Assembly (NCBI RefSeq): GCF_035582795.1
Contig: NC_134370.1
Span: 46,363,501-46,427,500 of the forward strand
Length of the DNA stretch: 64,000 bases
Source: Mycteria americana
Taxonomy: Eukaryota > Chordata > Aves > Ciconiiformes > Ciconiidae
Reading direction: 5' to 3'
Part shown: in pieces, positions 48,840 through 59,046 of the stretch
How the letters are laid out: each line of letters starts with the position of its first letter
Position numbering within the stretch: the first letter of the stretch is position 1
Position numbers and translations under genes: made by a program
Notes under the pieces: generated by a model
What the model was told of the DNA's origin: nothing
Databases searched by the model: none
What the model saw: only the letters and a program-made list of their open reading frames with translations

Positions 48840-49935
48840 GCCGGCAGAAGGTGCCTGATGCTGATGCTCACACGATCAGTGCTTGTGGAAGCGTATGTAA
48901 GGAATAGGCTCGTGCTACGTCTATACATCTTTCCACTGAAGTCTGTCACTGCGTGAAACCAGGAGACTGGGTCTACGTTAAGGTATACTAGAGAAAACAT
49001 GCACTTCAGCTGCGCTGGAAGGGACCTTAGCAGGTACTGGTGATTACCAATATGGTGGTGAAGTGCAAGGGCCTGCTCAACCGGATCCGTGTTTCCCAGT
49101 GTAAAACGGTCACACCAGCTTCAGACACAAAACAGTGTGTCACCTGTCACAGCAGAGCTGAATGATCTACATGAGCTTCCTCTGCTCAAAAGTCAACAGA
49201 ACAACAACCTACAACCCTGCAAATAGACTTTGATGATATCAAAGTGATTGATATCACCTGAACCTGTCAATTGTTTTTGGAAATTGTAGCTTTGCTCTGG
49301 GATTTTACATTTGAATTTATATTATTACTGGTCGTATACTAACCCGTAAGAATTATTCTATGATACGGCCTTAGGTAATGAAGGAGTATGAGGAATATGT
49401 GGCTCTAAGACCCATAAGATACTGCCTGTTAATTGGACTGGCACTGGTACATAAGGATGGTTGGGTTTTTTTCCCGGCATCTCAATGCTTCCAGACCTCT
49501 TCCGGAGTGACAGACACAACTTACCCCAAAGCACTTACCAAGCAAAGTACAAAATGCTCTGTGCAACAGCCACTTGTTATTTGACAAACTGGCTTCCGCC
49601 AGTTTGCACAAACTTTCCTCCCCTGGCTAGGCGTATCAGAATTAGAAAGGGCTGTTGTAAACATATCTGCTGTAACAGAAGACATGGGTAATGCTATGGT
49701 TAACACTATTTCAGCCTTACAGTTAGAGGTAGAACAAGAATCTCAGGTAGCCCTGCAAAACAGCACGGCGTTGGATTATGTACTTGTCGCTCAAGGAAGT
49801 GTACGTGTATTAGTTAACACCACTTGCCGTACATACGCAGACCAAGATCAGAGAATAGAAATGGACATACATAAAACTCGAGGTGAACTTCAGACACTGC
49901 ATGATATACCTGGAGAAATAAACCCCTTTTGACTG
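48840..49935 (+). mobile_element. Endogenous retrovirus remnants in copy A (integrase end and envelope TM)
   Basis: Two retroviral parts are seen. At about 48926-49125 is the C-terminal domain of integrase, with HCVKPGDWVYVKV, an LRWKGP block and LLNRIRVSQCKTVTPAS. At about 49590-49933 is the envelope transmembrane subunit, with ELERAVVNISAVTEDMGNA-like heptad text, then EVEQESQVALQNSTALDYVL, AQGSVRVLVNTTC and an open run to 49932. The order pol then env is as in a provirus. The motifs point to a class I, gammaretrovirus-like ERV of birds. The element is broken and incomplete, with no LTR identified. It duplicated together with its surroundings. Confidence 0.8.
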
Positions 49936-50098
49936 GTGGGAATGACTCCCAAACATAGAAGGATGGTGAGGAAAAACTGCTTAAGGTAGCATTGAAGTAT
50001 ATTTTGTTGAGACTATTAACTTTGGTGGTTGTGTATATATTTGGTTCAGCTGATCTTACGTTGTAGCAAATTGGTAGGAACAAGGCATGGCTCAAGCA

Positions 50099-51951
50099 GA
50101 GGCCAGAACAATGATGCTGAATATATTAGAGGGTAAGGAAGAAGAAAAGGAAGAAGTGCTTGGACTAATGACTACAAATTATCATAAAATCTAGAGGCCA
50201 GAACAGGTGATGGGACAGTCCGGCCCACGTGGTGATTGATCCTGGGCTCCCAGGAGTCTGCGGCCCTCCTACCATTGTCAGGATCTTTAAGAGAAAGATG
50301 GTATGAGAGTAGAAGTCTCGGAAAGTCTCATAGGCCCTTGCAGGCCTCAATAGTTTAAAAAACCCCATTTTCAGCTAATGGTCTTGCCAGTCAGCACAAT
50401 CTACTTTACAACGGAGTGGATTATTTGTAAGAGGACGCACTGTCTAGAGCGTCCTTTTCTGAAGGTGCCTGAAAATGAGCTGTAAACAAAAGAAGGAGGG
50501 AGCGAAGGGAAGCGAGGTGAAACGAATTTTTTTGGAAATGGAAATAGATAGGAAGCATCAGGAGAAAGTTTAATCCCTTGCAATGATTTCTGTGAGTAAT
50601 TACTACTCACAAAAGCCGCGGGGGGATGATCGGTAAATTCAAATTGCAGCTGCTCAGCAATGGTAAATTGTGACCAACAAATGATCTGGCATGGAGGGCA
50701 AGAAGGCCTAACTGCAGAACTGGCTGGGTGCAGGAATGCTAGAGACAGAAGGACTCCCTGCAAGGGAGTGAAGTTTCCCTTGCTGATGAGATAAGGATTA
50801 TGGCAATGTTGTCCTGTAGGAATCCTGGAACGCGAGCGCTCAGGGGCCACCTTTGATCAGCCAGGGGATGCACCCAATGCCAGGCTGAGGTGGCTGATAG
50901 CGACGCTCACATGATCGGTGCTGGTGCAACTGTATATGAGGAAACGGCTCGTGCTGCATGTTTGCAGACTCCATGTAGAAACTCTTATGGAGGTAGGACT
51001 CTGTCCAAAGCATTGCTCACTAAATCTTTATATTTAAGTGCAAACGTATGTTTAATTCACCTCAAGGGGTGCAATAAAAATTCCCCAACAACAGACATTG
51101 CCAGATGCACCACCTCCACGCTGACTCCTTTAAAACCACTTTCCAAATATTCGTGCTCCAGAGTAAAAAGGGAACCAGAGCTGCCTCCGCCTAGTGAGGA
51201 AAATGAAGACTTTTGCAGATCATTTGGCTTTCTGGTTCCTGCTCAGGCACTGGACGTCCCTTGCCAGTGCTGGCAAAAAGATCTAGACATACCTATTCCA
51301 CCAAAACAAACTCTCTCCTGTCTCCCACCAAGTCACCCCACGACCTCCCATTTATTCTCCCTTTGCGCCTCCTCACTTCTCCTCAGCCAGACTCCACCTT
51401 GCCTTTCCCATGTATCTCTCCCACTCTTACAAGCCATTCCCCCTACGCACCAACAACCTGCATGGCAGTCGTGGTCTTTCTTCAAGGACGTAGACACCAC
51501 CCTACGTCCCCAAGAGGCTGGAGGTGCTGCCTGGAGGCCACCGTCTTCCCTGCAGGAGTGTCCTCACCATAGTGCTCACATCAGGCTTGGAGTCCCCCTC
51601 TGACAAATTTGAGAAGCAACCACCTCACAACTACCACCATCCCTGGTTGCCTCCACACAGGTGCCTTCCCTTCTTCCCTGGAAGCAGATGAGATGCCAGC
51701 TGGGGAGTGAAACCACCCCCACATGGCAGGATATCCCAGACGCCCAGCTGAGGACAAGGCAGTGGAGCTGCAGCTGTAGCTCCTGGGGTTACGCCTCTCA
51801 AGGCCTCTGGAAGCCTGCGGCCAGGTGCCTGTCATGCTCAGCGCAGATCCCAACTGCAGGGCTTCCAGTGGAACAGTGCCTTGAAACTCCCAGGGAGGCA
51901 GGTGTCATTGCAGAGGGCGTGTGATCAGCAGGGCAGAGAGGGCTGGAGCAG
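50099..51951. other. Unassigned stretch between ERV remnant and tRNA-Ser
   Basis: The left part may hold the 3' end of the ERV, but no LTR edges are visible. The longest open frame of the window (50890-51603, plus, 237 codons, starting MADSDAHMIGAGATVYEETA) lies here. Its first 80 bases resemble 48846-48920. Its second half is proline- and serine-rich low-complexity translation, so I do not call it a gene. Confidence 0.4.
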
Positions 51952-52033
51952 GTAGTTGTGGCCGAGTGGTGAAGGCGATGGACTAGAAATCCATTGGGGT
52001 TTCCCCGCGCAGGTTCGAATCCTGCCAACTACG
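51952..52033 (+). tRNA. tRNA-Ser(AGA)
   Basis: This decodes UCU and, by A-to-I editing of position 34, UCC and UCA. The 82-base class II tRNA has the acceptor GTAGTTG pairing with CAACTAC plus discriminator G, the anticodon arm ATGGA-CTAGAAA-TCCAT, the long variable arm TGGGGTTTCCCCGC typical of serine tRNAs, and the T arm GCAGG-TTCGAAT-CCTGC. The A-box TGGCCGAGTGGTGAAGG and B-box GGTTCGAATCC are both intact. A changed pair in the acceptor stem is compensated. It is transcribed divergently from tRNA-Gln copy A, 3.7 kb away. Confidence 0.97.
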
Positions 52034-52046
52034 GGGCACAGTCCCC

Positions 52047-52050
52047 TTTT
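52047..52050 (+). terminator. RNA polymerase III terminator of tRNA-Ser
   Basis: CCCCTTTTGGG starts ten bases after the tRNA end. The four Ts are the pol III stop. Confidence 0.8.
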
Positions 52051-53552
52051 GGGCTCCCTGCAATTGACCCCGCTGCAGCTGTGGGACTCGGCCCCGCAGA
52101 GCCCAGGGACACAGCAAAACCCCCTGGCGGTCCACGCCTCCCCCAAGAAATGCCTGGATGGATGGGAAATCTTGCTCCCATTTACAAGGTGAGGAAGTGA
52201 GGGGAAGAGAAAGGGCCAGCACTGAACGTGAGCCATGAAAGAGGTCCTTCTGCGCACACGTGGCCCTCATTGCTAGTGATGATAGCCCGCCTGGATGGTG
52301 CAGCATCTTAAGGAAGAAGGAAACCCTGAGAGGATTTCCCTGAGAGGGCCCATGTGGAGAGGCCAGAGAAAAAGAAGGTGATAAAAGCCCATTGCTAGCG
52401 AGTGCATGGTTTGTCCCCCGCAGCCATGCCACTGAAAGCGGGGGATGCGAATGGCAAGATGCTAACTGCAATACAGCTTGCTTAGACGAACAAATGCTAC
52501 GTGAGACGATGAACTTTTAACCTCAGAGCTGACATGACCTGAAGACCCAGCCTAAACTGCCTCTCACCTGCTGAGAACACACAATACTGACGATAAAAAG
52601 AATAGGAGATTTGCCTTAGGAAGCTAGGCGTATAAGCACGGCCTCGGTGCATAATCAGATTCCCCTGATTGGTTATGCGTGCTCACATCTGCACACCCAG
52701 CCCTCTCTGTCCTGCCTTTGCTCTGTCTCCTCTGCCTGGCTCGGCATGCTCTGGCATGTGGATGGTACAGAGAACCAGCAGACACACGCACAAAGGCGCA
52801 GGCATCAGCACTGCCACCCCATCCCTCGCCCTCACCAACAGGCTCTACCAGCTCAGCCTGACCAGAGCATTTCTGGGACCCCTGGCGGCGTCTAAGGCTG
52901 GCCACCACCCAGTCCAGCTGGGCTGACCCTGTCCTGGGGAGGCTGGGCGCCACCTCCAGCCCCAGCAGTGTTGGGCAGGTCAGGCACAGAGAGGGCGGGG
53001 TTTCCCTGACTCCCTGCAAGGCTGTGTGGTGAGAGAGGCAGCCCTCTGCTGTCCCAGAGCAGCAAGGGCAGGGCTGCGCCAGGAGGGAGGACAAGCCGGG
53101 AGCTGTAGAGTAGCGCAGCACCACGCAGACCGAGCAAGGCACTCGCAGACAGGCATAGTGCTGCAGCCCCCAGGGAGCTGGGTTTCTGGGCAGGGTTGCA
53201 GCCCTCGTGACCTCACTGGGGAGCAGCTCCTCTTCTTCGCCCCGCAAAGCAGTGAGGCTGCCCCCCCGCACTGGGGTTTCCTTCAGCGCCTGCAGAGCCC
53301 GCTTGGGTGGTCAAAGAGAAAGTCCCCGCCCAGGGTTATGGGCGGGAGATGTGGGCAGAAGGGCAAAGCAAGGCCCTTGTGCTTCCCACCCCAGGCCCAC
53401 TGCCACTGAGCTTCCCAGGGAGACGTTTTTCCTGCCTGGTCGTGGGCGCAGGTAAGAGGAAGGGAAAGCGGCGTGAGCACAAGCGCTGGTGCTGGCAGTG
53501 CCAGGGAGGGTCAGGCAGGGCTGTGGGAGGCCTCAGCGAAGGTGCTGGGGGG
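52051..53552. other. GC-rich spacer between tRNA-Ser and tRNA-iMet
   Basis: No gene is recognised. Long frames on both strands (for example 52624-53271 minus, 215 codons) reflect high GC and a scarcity of stops, and carry no motif. Confidence 0.45.
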
Positions 53553-53624
53553 AGCAGAGTGGCGCAGCGGAAGCGTGCTGGGCCCATAACCCAGAGGTCG
53601 ATGGATCGAAACCATCCTCTGCTA
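53553..53624 (+). tRNA. Initiator tRNA-Met(CAU)
   Basis: This is the start tRNA for cytosolic translation. All eukaryotic initiator signatures are present: an A1-U72 pair (AGCAGAG with CTCTGCT then discriminator A), three G-C pairs next to the anticodon loop (GGG-CCCATAA-CCC), and the T loop ATCGAAA with A54 and A60 in place of T54. The 72 bases agree with the vertebrate initiator gene as I remember it, with no change noticed. The A-box TGGCGCAGCGGAAGC and B-box GGATCGAAACC are intact. It is not an elongator Met gene, which would have a TTC-type T loop. Confidence 0.98.
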
Positions 53625-53629
53625 AGTGC

Positions 53630-53634
53630 TTTTT
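53630..53634 (+). terminator. RNA polymerase III terminator of tRNA-iMet
   Basis: Five Ts follow six bases after the tRNA end. Confidence 0.85.
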
Positions 53635-55170
53635 GTTCCTGCTCCTGACAACCGCTGCCTCTCCCTTGCATCTTACAGCATCTTACACCTGCACTGCTGC
53701 GCTCCTGCTCCCTGGGCACCCCACGCCCACGGCTCTCCCACTCCCTCAGCCCCTTCTCTCTGCCACTGCCACCTTCTCCTTTGCTTTCTTAGCAGCCAGC
53801 ACTCCCAAAGTGACCCTCAGCAAGGCAGGCTGGGGTGGGTGTGGAGCAGCAGGCAGAGCACAGCACAGAGCTCCCCCCCCCGCGAGGCAGTGGGCGTCCT
53901 GGGGGGACAGGCGTTTCTCCCTTCCCATCAGGCAGCTCAATCCCCAACTTCCCAGCCACAAGCGAGGACCTCCAGGGCTCTGCGGGTAGGGAGGAGGACA
54001 AGCCTGGTACTCGTTTGGGAAACACCAATGGGATTGACTCAACCACCTGGGGGCTTTCTCTGTCCTAGTCTGTTTGCTGCTGTGCCCACTTGTAGGTCCA
54101 GCCAGGGGCAGGGCCAAGCAGGTATTCCCAGTGGGCACTGTATTGGCTTATACGTGGCTAGGGGTTGGTAGTGGAGGGGAGAGGGGGTGCTGCAGGGTGG
54201 CCTCTGTGAGAAGAGGTAAGGGGCTGCCCTGTGCCAGACACAGCCAGTTCCATCTCCACAGTGGACCCACCGCACGACACAGCTGAGCCAGCAGCAAAGT
54301 TTGTGGCGCCTCTGTGAAAACATATTCCAGAAAGGGCAGAAGACGCTGGGCAGAGAGAGGAGGAAGGAGCAAAAAGAGTGGGGAAGAGCAGAGGGAAGAC
54401 GCATTCCCCCTGCACCGCTTGGGCAGGTAAGGGAGTCTGGCGTGAAGGAGTTTACTCTGCGTGAAGGAGTTGAGCCTGGGACAGGGGAGAGGAAAGGCGG
54501 TGGTTTATGTTCGTCTTTCTGTTTCTCACTACGTGAAGCCGTTTTAATCGGCAAAAAAATTAATTTTCCCCAAGTCAAGCCTGATTTGCCCACAACAGTT
54601 TTTGCCAAGCCACGTCCTTGTGTTTATCTTGACCCATGAGATTTCTTATACTGTTTTCAGTGCTCCGCATCCCCCTGAGGGTGGGGAAAGGAGGGAGCAG
54701 CTGGGGGGGTGTTTGGCTGTTAGGTAGGCTTGCACCACCACAGGTACATACACACGAGCGCACGTACACTTGCGTAGTACCTGCACAGCTGGCACACGTA
54801 TGAACGCGGGTGGCGAGCGGCACCATTACCAGCACCCCGAAAAGCAGCACCAGCACTCACACAAGCGTGAGCGACACAGATGGCCCAACCCCGTTCTTTC
54901 CCTCCGGCTGCTCAGGACTGGAGATCAGTACTGGACACACACACCCCCTCCCTCCCACATGCACAGCAGCAGGTCCCTTGAACCCTGGGCCGTACCATAG
55001 GTCTGCGCAGAGTCCGTGCGCGGAGCTCAGTCCTGGTGTGTCCAGTGTCCTGCTCCAACCCTGGGCAGTCCCTGCTGCTGATCTCCCCTAGTCGGCAGCT
55101 AGTGCAGCTTGAGATCTCACACACAGAGAAGAATGCACACATCCCAGCAGCTTGAGGTCGTGTGTACAGG
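53635..55170. other. GC-rich spacer between tRNA-iMet and tRNA-Gly
   Basis: No gene or named repeat is seen. Overlapping frames up to 189 codons exist on both strands without motifs. A stretch near 54730-54790 is rich in CAC/ACG steps but not a regular repeat. Confidence 0.45.
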
Positions 55171-55345
55171 GAAGGAGGAGGCAGGCCAGTCTCTCATGTG
55201 GAGGAGCAGGAGGCAGGCGAGTCTCTCGTGTGGAGGAGCAGGAGGCAAACAAGTTTGTGAAGTGGGAGAGGAGGAGGCAGGCGAGACTGGGAAACGGAGG
55301 AGCAGCAGGCAGGCCAGGCTCTGGGCTGGAGGAGCAGGAGGCAGC
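55171..55345 (+). repeat. Minisatellite of 30-33 bp units just before tRNA-Gly
   Basis: About 5.5 imperfect units of the form GAGGAGCAGGAGGCAGGCGA plus 10-13 variable bases run from 55171 to 55345, ending 13 bases before the tRNA. Units 1 and 2 share a TCTCTC-TGTG end; units 3-5 have diverged. It translates as low-complexity E/G/R-rich text and is not a gene. Confidence 0.85.
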
Positions 55346-55358
55346 ACTGCATACAGGT

Positions 55359-55430
55359 GCGTTGGTGGTATAGTGGTGAGCATAGCTGCCTTCCAAGCAG
55401 TTGACCCAGGTTCGATTCCTGGCCAACGCA
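55359..55430 (+). tRNA. tRNA-Gly(UCC)
   Basis: This decodes GGA and GGG. The 72-base cloverleaf has the acceptor GCGTTGG with CCAACGC and discriminator A, the D arm with GGTGGTATAGTGGTGAGCA (A-box), the anticodon arm TAGCTGCCTTCCAAGCAGT with TCC, and the T arm CCAGG-TTCGATT-CCTGG (B-box GGTTCGATTCC). Against the vertebrate sequence I recall, a T-stem pair has changed on both sides, keeping pairing and so suggesting selection. The upstream flank is the minisatellite. Confidence 0.97.
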
Positions 55431-55437
55431 GACAAGC

Positions 55438-55441
55438 TTTT
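55438..55441 (+). terminator. RNA polymerase III terminator of tRNA-Gly
   Basis: TTTT begins eight bases beyond the tRNA 3' end. Confidence 0.8.
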
Positions 55442-56360
55442 CTTCAGCCCGGCTCCAGGGTGCCTTGCATCTGCTGCAGGCAGCCTCTCCTGACTGGTGT
55501 GATCAGAGCAGCACAGAGGCCCCCTAACCCTGGGCGAGAGAGGCACCGGCCCGTGCCCCGTCCTGTCCCTCTCCTCCCTCCAAGGATGCCTCTACTTCCT
55601 CTAGCCAGGGTCTCTCTCTTCATCCCTGGTGCTCCCTGGTTTCTCTGCCAGGGACCCCAGATGGTACAGTGCTGATACAGTGTACAGCTGTAAGGGCCCC
55701 GGCTGGCTGGCTGGCTTTCGGATGAGATCAGTGCTTTCTGCCAGCTGTGGGGGCTCCAGGCTGGGCTCCTCGCTGTGGTGCTGGTCTGGCCCAGAGCTGG
55801 ACCTGCTGCTGCTGCTGCCCGTTGCACCTGGCAAGAAAAGCATGATGCTGTGGCAAGGTACAGATGCCTAGGTGGTGGTCAAGGAACACACTGTGCTTCA
55901 TGAGGCCAGGCGTGCAATTCGGGGGCGGTAGGAGGAGACCTGTTCTTCATGTAATGTCTCAAAAACCTGTCTGTCTGATCTGAAGTAAAAATGGAGTGAA
56001 TTTGCTCTCCATCCTCCGCCATCTTTTCCCTCTATCCAGTGCTGACTGGTCAAACGTGGGGTTTCATCCCCTTCAGAGGGGATGCTGGTATGCACAATGC
56101 CTGTGTTCAGAGCACAGCGTTATTTCCTCTACAGCACTCTTGCCTGACAACAGATCCTGGTACAGATTGTAACTTGGTTTGAAATCCTCTAACAAACAAG
56201 AGCTCACGTCTCAGAGACCCTGTGTCTCCAGCACACGTGCAGAGCCGCTGGCCTACCCTGTTCAGGCTCCAGCATTGCAGAGGCATCCTGAAGTTTACTG
56301 GAATTGGGTGTAACGATGTTCCTGGTAACTGAGAACTGAGACACCCTCATTTGTCTTGCA
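55442..56360. other. Spacer, nothing recognised
   Basis: No gene or repeat family is identified. The last 20 bases are pyrimidine-rich and end in CAG, immediately before the third copy of the repeat unit. Confidence 0.45.
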
Positions 56361-56866
56361 GCTTATGGCCGGTGGGCCAAGGGAAACACAAGGAGCCTCT
56401 CTCAACTAGACTCTCAACCTGAAGGGGGCAGAGCTTCTCAAGCGACTGATTCCAGGGTTGCTTAAAGCAACAAAAGCAATGTTCTTCACTATGCTGAGAG
56501 TCAAAACACCAGTCCGGACGGTGGGGTTGTATGCAGGGTTTGGGTTAGTGCAGAAATTACAGGCTGTCACTGGCAATGCTACAAGCAGGTGGAGTTACAA
56601 AGAGGGTCACCATTATTGCGCGTGCTCTCTTCCCTACTGAAATGCCCACCCTAAGCCCATCTTGCAGTCACACTGCTTACGTCCAGACCTGACAAGCAGC
56701 GCTTTCCTCCTTTCCGCTCCATATTCATCCCCTGGAGTTTTTTCCCACAACTTCTCTGAAAGAGAGAAGTGCCATGACTGTTTTTCATATATGAAGTTTG
56801 CCAATAACAGTTCAGAGACTGAGAAGTTAACTCAAAAGCTCTGTATTAACGTTCACGTCTGAACAG
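56361..56866 (+). repeat. Diverged third copy of part of the duplicated unit
   Basis: This aligns in the same orientation with 46421-46840 and 60320-60739: GCTTATGGCCGGTGGGCCAA, CTCTCTCAACTAGACTC, GGTTAGTGCAGAAATTACAG, GGTGGAGTTACAAAGAGGG and TGAAATGCCCACCCTAAGCC. Substitutions are frequent, and a block of about 105 bases (about 56737-56845) is present here only. It is clearly older than the split between copies A and B. Confidence 0.85.
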
Positions 56867-56934
56867 TTGTCTGAAAAACCTCCCTGGGAAACTGGTTCCC
56901 TCCTGTGACCATCCTCACAGCAAAATAGGGTTAC

Positions 56935-57190
56935 CGCGTGTGACATTCCTTGTATTTCCACCTCTGCCCTTTGCTTCTTGCCCTCTCACTGTGCACCGGT
57001 GACAAGAGGATGGCTCTCTCTTCTTTACTCCGCCTGTTCTCCCTTCTGCCCCAGGTGTTCGGAGACACACAGGAGGTGCCCCCTCAGCCCTTCCCTTCCC
57101 CAGGCTAACCAACCCCAGCTCTCCCAGCCTGTCCTTGTATGACAGATGAGCCAAGTCCTTAATCACCTCAGCGTCCCTTTGGCAGGGCTG
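56935..57190 (-). mobile_element. Short CR1 LINE fragment
   Basis: Reverse-complement CR1 text is seen: 'tgcttcttgccctctcactgtgcacc' (56971), 'ctcttctttactcc' (57018), 'ccagctctcccagcctgtccttgtatgacagatg' (57114) and 'agtccttaatcacctcagcgtccctttgg' (57153). It corresponds to part of the 3' half of CR1 and is truncated on both sides. Confidence 0.85.
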
Positions 57191-58532
57191 ACAGAGCCCC
57201 TAGCTGCGCAGAAATGGGAATCAGCCACACAATGACACCGGTGGAGTCCCTGTAAGGGCCCCTAGCATGCAGACATCCAGGTCTCCTGCAGAGGAAGGAC
57301 ACCTTGCAGAAGGCTTTCCACTTGCCGACAGGAACAGATTGGACCAAGAGAGAAAGCAGAAGCAACGGCATTCAGTCAGGAGAAGACACGCACCTGCGCC
57401 AAAGTTCATGCTCCTCGAGCAGCACTGAGTGCTGAGAGGTTTTGGTGGTGCAGCATTGAGGAGAGTAATGCATCATCTGGGAGACTAAACAGTGACCCTG
57501 GATATTCCTTTGTTCTTGGCTGCATGCTTGCACGTGGGAGGCCTTGCCTCACTGCTGAGCAGCTTAGGTGTTTTTTTTCCTCCAACACGATTGTGAGTAG
57601 CAAGGTGCATCACCAAAAGGAAAGGAGGCATAAACCTGACTTCCAAATGCCAGGACTCTGGCTGAGATTCAGGCTCAGAAAGGCAACTTGTCCCTGCCTG
57701 TTACTGAAGCCACCCTCCACAGCTCAGCTGAGCACGCGGGTCCAGTTTTTCCTACCACCTCATTAATCCTTACCACAAACCACACTTTCCTTCCTGGCAC
57801 AAACATCACTCTCAGGAGGCGCCACGTTGCCAAGTCTCCTGGCGTGTTCCTTTACAGCCTGTGCCACCCACCTCTCCTATGCTGCCCCTCCGTAGCAGTA
57901 CAGCAAACAGCTGTAGCCGTGCTTGCCTGCAAATGGTCAAAGGGCTCCAACCTCCTCACCTTCAGCAGGACAACAGGCGGACTGGTGGCCTTCAAACCCA
58001 TGGAAGAGTGTTGTCATCTCAGCCCAGTTCATAAGCCTGCTTCTGTCTTCTGCCAGGAGGGACTCAGGGCAGGCACTGAAAAGTCAGTGAAAAGTCACTG
58101 CTTCCTGAGCATTCATGCAAGGCCCGCTGGGTACAGTGGCAGAAGAAATGAGGTCAGCTCTCGAGTGCTTTCAGTGGCAGGACTCAAGGCTGACTATGAG
58201 AGACATCACAGGGTGCTCTGATATCGGTTCAGGGCGCTTCACCCACAACTAGCAGTGCTCCATGCCTGGGGACACTCGATGCCATGGGAGAGGGCAAGTT
58301 TTTCCCTCCACCGTTTACAGCAGAAAGTAGTAAGCTCAGGACAGAGTCTCCAGCTATGCTGCACAAAGTCTTTAATGAGAAGGAGCAAATGCAGTGGCAC
58401 AGAACAGAGACCAAGAAACACGTCTGCAGGGTTCAGGGAGGCACAGAGAACGGCCCATTTCCCAAGGACAAGCTCCACACAAAGCGCTTGCCTTTTCCCA
58501 TTCTGCTCTACCTGCTGGCAATCCCAGCCCAT
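57191..58532. other. Spacer, nothing recognised
   Basis: No gene is supported. A 177-codon plus frame at 57688-58221 and a minus frame at 58239-58898 show no family motif. Confidence 0.4.
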
Positions 58533-58728
58533 CATATGGATTGCCTTTGTCACGCTGCCATCTTCATGGTGAGCGTGGCCAGGAGATTTTACGTGCGTTC
58601 GCGTCATATGGATTGCCTTTGTCACGCTGCCATCTTCATGGTGAGCGTGGCCAGGAGATTTTACGTGCGTTCGCGTCATATGGATTGCCTTTGTCACGCT
58701 GCCATCCTCATGGCGAGCGTGGCCACCA
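58533..58728 (+). repeat. 72-bp tandem repeat, 2.7 units
   Basis: The unit begins CATATGGATTGCCTTTGTCA and ends GTGCGTTCGCGT; starts are at 58533, 58605 and 58677. Units 1 and 2 are identical as far as I can see. Unit 3 stops after about 52 bases with a few changes. Because 72 is a multiple of three, frames stay open through it on both strands, for example HMDCLCHAAIFMVSVARRFY on plus. Confidence 0.97.
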
Positions 58729-58795
58729 GTCACGGTCAAATTCAGCCATGAGGAATATCTCAAGTCAACTCTCAAGGGGCTAGAGGGAAGCCCCT

Positions 58796-59046
58796 GGTGG
58801 GCAGGAGTGAGGGCCACGAAGGCCTTGCTTACGCTCATCAGGCTCTGCCACGGCCTGTTCTTTCTGCCCATGAGCCCAGGGAACAAAGGCAGATTCATAA
58901 CGACGAAGAGCAGACCAGAGAGTCAGGCAGGTCTCTCTCAAGTGGAGATCTCTGGGGATCTCCATAGCCGTGGCCCTCGATGCTTCTTCCAGCCGGGGGT
59001 CCTGGCTCAGCTTGGAAGTGGAGAACCTGTTGGAAACAAGCAAATC
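58796..59046 (-). repeat. Inverted, diverged copy of 45562-45835
   Basis: On the minus strand it starts with GATTTGCTTGTTTCCAACAG (acceptor-like), then continues through TCCCTGGGCTCATGGGCAGA to GGCCTTCGTGGCCCTCACTC. The minus frame 58780-59163 is open across it and includes DPRLEEASRATAMEIPRDLH and LRRYESAFVPWAHGQK. The same positions in copies A and B are less open. It lies only about 210 bases left of the copy B boundary and opposes its direct relative at 59461-59734. Confidence 0.75.

Larger units (their letters stand above)
45360..50098 (+). repeat. Recent tandem duplication, copy A (at least 4.74 kb)
   Basis: This segment matches 59259-64000 nearly base for base, with an offset of 13899 before and 13902 after a poly-G tract. 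Differences I noticed are two at the left edge (45365, 45374), single bases at 47077, 47405 and 47565, and a G run of 15 with one T against 18 Gs. The true right end is unknown because copy B runs off the window. The segment carries tRNA-Gln(CUG), ERV integrase and envelope remnants, and otherwise unclassified sequence. No protein gene is supported inside. Confidence 0.97.

Noticed and set aside
50890-51603. 237-codon plus-strand frame, the longest in the window
   Set aside because: Its start matches a repeat near 48846, its second half is low-complexity P/S/L-rich text, and no domain or splice context is visible. I kept it only as an observation.
51925-52471. Minus-strand frames of 110-162 codons
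   Set aside because: They run antisense through the tRNA-Ser gene and have no motif.
52624-53271. 215-codon minus-strand frame
   Set aside because: GC-rich spacer between two tRNA genes, with comparable overlapping frames on both strands and no recognisable family.
58533-58728. Possible CRISPR-like array
   Set aside because: The 72-bp units are directly adjacent with no unique spacers, and the genome is avian; it is a plain tandem repeat.
58239-58898. 219-codon minus-strand frame
   Set aside because: Its length comes largely from the 72-bp tandem repeat and the inverted repeat copy; no independent coding evidence.
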